This document shows, in pieces, positions 60,906 to 64,000 of a DNA stretch of 64,000 bases; position 1 is the first letter of the stretch, and each line of letters opens with the position of its first letter. The position numbers were made by a program, and so were the translations under genes. The DNA comes from Rusavskia elegans (taxonomy: Eukaryota; Ascomycota; Lecanoromycetes; Teloschistales; Teloschistaceae), in the NCBI GenBank assembly GCA_011316305.1, contig SAUG01000168.1:32245-96244 (forward strand). Direction: 5' to 3'. The notes beneath the pieces are model-generated. The model did no database searches and was not told where the DNA came from. It saw only the letters and a list, made by a program, of their open reading frames with translations.

Positions 60906-63900
60906 ATATTTATTAACTAATTTACCAAGATGTTTTAAAATATAGATATTTAAAATTTCTATTTAAATAACCTTATTTAGATTATACTAGTTAACCTCGA
61001 ATTTTTAAAATTATTTAGTCCTAATTAAAACTATATCTTCTTTAAAAAAGATATTATCTTTTACCTTTAAATTCTATATCTTTTTATTAGTTTTTATACG
61101 TATTATTATATTTTTAAATACCTTAATTTAATCGCGCGAAAGAAACGGCGTAGGATTAATTCTTTTATTATATCTCTCCGGAGAAAAACTAGAAATATTA
61201 GTTAATAGCGTCGGATTAATACTATAAAATAAATAAAAGAATAAAAATCTAGTATTTATATATATACGAATACGTATAGTAAATAGAATCTAATTTAAAT
61301 AAAGATTCTAAATCTTTTTTAACTATCTGATATAATATTTAGTAAATATTTTCCCGAAAATTCTATAAAACCTTTCGATAACGTTATTTATTTATAAATA
61401 ATAAAATATCGTACCTTGATATTTAACTTCTAGTAGGCGGTATATCATATCTATAGCTGGAGTCTAAAGGTTTATATTTCGATTAATAATAATTTTTTTC
61501 GGAAAGCTGTAATTACGATAGATCCGATAGATAATAAATTCGGCTAGTATCTCTACTATTATATTTAGAAGCGACTAAGTTATAGATAATCTAATAGCGT
61601 AGTTAATTATAGTTATAATCTATTTATTACTCTGGTTAGTTTCTAGTAAAAAACCGATAAAATCGAATCTCTAATATTTAAAAGGATTTAACCTATCTTT
61701 CTAGGTACTAGAAAGATATATTATATTCTATTTAATATCGCGAAAGATAGTAGTAAGCTAATATTCGGAATAGTATTTAATATAATATTTAATATCTTTT
61801 TTTATCTCGGGCTACTACTATTTTATACGAATAATATCTATTATTATCTTATACGAATAGTAACTATATTACTTATAGATATAATCTAGAAGATTTATCC
61901 CAGCCTATACTAAAATATAGAATATCTAACTATTCTATAATAAGTCCCGGTACTATACCGTATTATTTTTAATTCGGAAATAGTATTTATATTTCTTTAA
62001 AATAGCTTTTATTTCCGGATCGTTAGGCAGGGTTCTAGACTCTATATAAATTCTAATAGCGTCGTTAAACGAAATCGTATAATTATCTATTTCGCCGGTA
62101 AGTAATTAAAAGTTTTCTTTTCGATTTAAAATATCCGCGATTATTATTTTACTACCCGATTTATATTTAATATCGAGTTTATATTCTCCGAATTCCGCGA
62201 GCTAGCGAACGAGTTTTCTAGAAGATTTAGTAATAGTTTTAAAATATTATAAATCTATATAATCCGTTCTAATAATTATAGTTATTCTATTTTTAATATA
62301 GCAGCGCTATCGCTGTAGAGATTTTTTAATAGTAAAAAGTTTTTATTTATAGATAACGTAATTACGTTCTATAGATATAAATATTTTACTTTTAAAAATA
62401 ATAGACTATTTAATACTATCGGTATTAACCTAATAGAAAATAGTATTTTATCTAAAATCAGAGGTATCCGTTTCGATAATAAAAGATAAAATTAAATCGG
62501 GCTAAATAAATATTTTATCGTTTATTATAATATTTTTAATTAGTTTATATATATTTTAAACGGAGAAATTTATTCGAATTAATTTATATTTTTTACTTTC
62601 CGAATTCTAAATTAATTTATAGAGAGGTCCGTATATTAGCGCGAAATCTTTTATAAATTTCCGGTAATAGATATATAACTCTAAAAAAAACCGTATATCG
62701 TATATTATTTATAGCGGCAGCCAGTTTCTAATAGCTTTTACTTTCGTTATATTTATACGGACTTTTCTATTACCGATAATATATCTGTAGAATTCAATAT
62801 ACTTTTAAAAAAATAGATATTTCGAAGATTTTATAAATAGTTAATTTTTTTCGAATATTTCTATAATAGCTTTAATATACTATATATATTCCTCTTTATT
62901 TTTCGAATAGATTAAAATATTATCGAAGTAAATAACTATAAAATCGTCGAAAAACAGTTTGAATATATTATTTATTATAGTTTAAAATATTATAGATACG
63001 TTTATTAATTTTAATAGTATAACTAAAAATTTATATTTACTAACTTTAGTATTAAAAGCCGTCTTTATATAATCTTTATTAATAATATTAATCTACTAGT
63101 AACCGCTTATTAGATTAATTTTACTAAAATATTTCGCTATCCCGATAGTATCTAGATAATCTTAAATTTTAAATAATAAATACCTATTCTTCGTAGTTAT
63201 ATTATTAAAGCTCTGGTATTCGATATATATACGCTAGCTACCGTCTTTCTTTTTAATAAAAAGAATAGACGCGCCTTAAAAAAATTAATTTAGTCGAATT
63301 AATTCTCGCTCGGTAAAATATTTAATCTAATACTTTTACTCTTTATTTTATTTAAAAGATAAACTATAGTAAACTCGATTAATAGACCGAGCCTCGCCGA
63401 CTTTAATAGTATAATCTAATAGCCTCTCCGATAATAGTTTTATCGGAAAGTTATTTTAGAAATAATCTAAAATTTTTAGACCGAAAACTCTATCTAGTTC
63501 TATATAGTCTATTATTTTCTAAACCGGGTTAAATTATTCCGGAAAATCGGATTCGTTTTATATAATATATAGATAGGCCTATATACCCTTTCTAATAAGT
63601 TATTTAAATCTTCTAAAATTAATTTCGGAAAATTCGATCGAGATATTTTTAAAAAGTTATAAATAATAAATATTCGAAGCGTTATATTACCGATATATAA
63701 TTCTATCCTTTTAAATTTATACTTTTAGAGTATTATAGTCAGGTACTAAATTATATTACTTTTAGAAATCTTTTCCGAAAATAAAATTATAGTCTATATC
63801 TAATACTATATAAAAAGTAATAGTAGAAAAGATTTTATAAAACTATAAAAGTTCTATTACTTCTAAAATATTTATAATTTTATTACCTTCGAGTTATATT

Positions 63901-64000
63901 CTACCCGTTAATTACTAAAGTTTTAATTCTAGTAGATTAATAATACGTCTAACGATAAAGTAGTTAATAGTATCTAAATTAGTAAAGATTTCGAGGTAAT
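60660..64000 (-). mobile_element. Ty3/Gypsy chromovirus remnant, reverse strand, cut by the window end
   Basis: On the reverse strand, from the right edge leftwards: reverse transcriptase around 62,850-63,350, with the core read as DDFIVIYFDNILIYSKN near 62,900-62,960 (Asp to Asn by G to A in the YFDD motif); RNase H around 62,200-62,700; integrase around 61,300-62,000 with a degraded FDFIGFLLETNQSNKSI core; and the C-terminal chromodomain region at 60,905-60,660. The protease and Gag parts would lie beyond 64,000. Stop codons are frequent, so it is inactive. Confidence 0.78.

Overview
The window is nuclear DNA of a filamentous ascomycete (Pezizomycotina). Genes have short GT-AG introns, the proteins are fungal types (Hda1-class deacetylase with Arb2 domain, striatin, Rad14, F-box, Kex2-type preproprotein), and the flanks carry the mark of repeat-induced point mutation (RIP): CpA and TpG are almost absent, TpA is in excess, CpG survives, and nearly every frame is closed by TAA/TAG. 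I would not name a genus from this sequence.

Layout. (1) 1 to about 11.9 kb is an AT-rich, RIP-degraded nest of retrotransposons: a Ty3/Gypsy chromovirus remnant (RT, RNase H, integrase, chromodomain) broken by an unclassified ~0.65-kb insertion and by a complete copy of a gag-only LTR element; a second complete copy lies just upstream. (2) About 12.2 to 35.9 kb is a GC-balanced island with nine genes: GAPDH (+), HDA1-type histone deacetylase (+), F-box protein (-), histidine-acid-phosphatase-like membrane protein (-), striatin (-), Rad14/XPA (-), a four-TM protein (+), an MFS transporter (-) and a secreted preproprotein (-). (3) About 35.9 to 64 kb is a second RIP block with a solo LTR split by a hAT-like element, two tRNA-derived SINE copies, a third gag-only LTR element, solo LTRs of another family, a complete but degraded Ty1/Copia element and a reverse-strand Gypsy element cut by the window end.

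The island genes are mostly housekeeping or regulatory (glycolysis, chromatin deacetylation, STRIPAK scaffold, nucleotide excision repair) and do not form a pathway or a metabolite cluster. Rad14 and the four-TM gene share a divergent promoter. All splice models were built by eye from family conservation and splice signals and need RNA evidence.

Most worth following up: a tRNA-derived SINE with a perfect 14-bp target duplication; a 3.34-kb gag-only LTR family with three complete copies whose ends and target duplications can be read exactly; a hAT-like insertion inside a solo LTR that carries a 126-codon stop-free frame in otherwise stop-saturated DNA; and 14-nt micro-exons in both GAPDH and the deacetylase.
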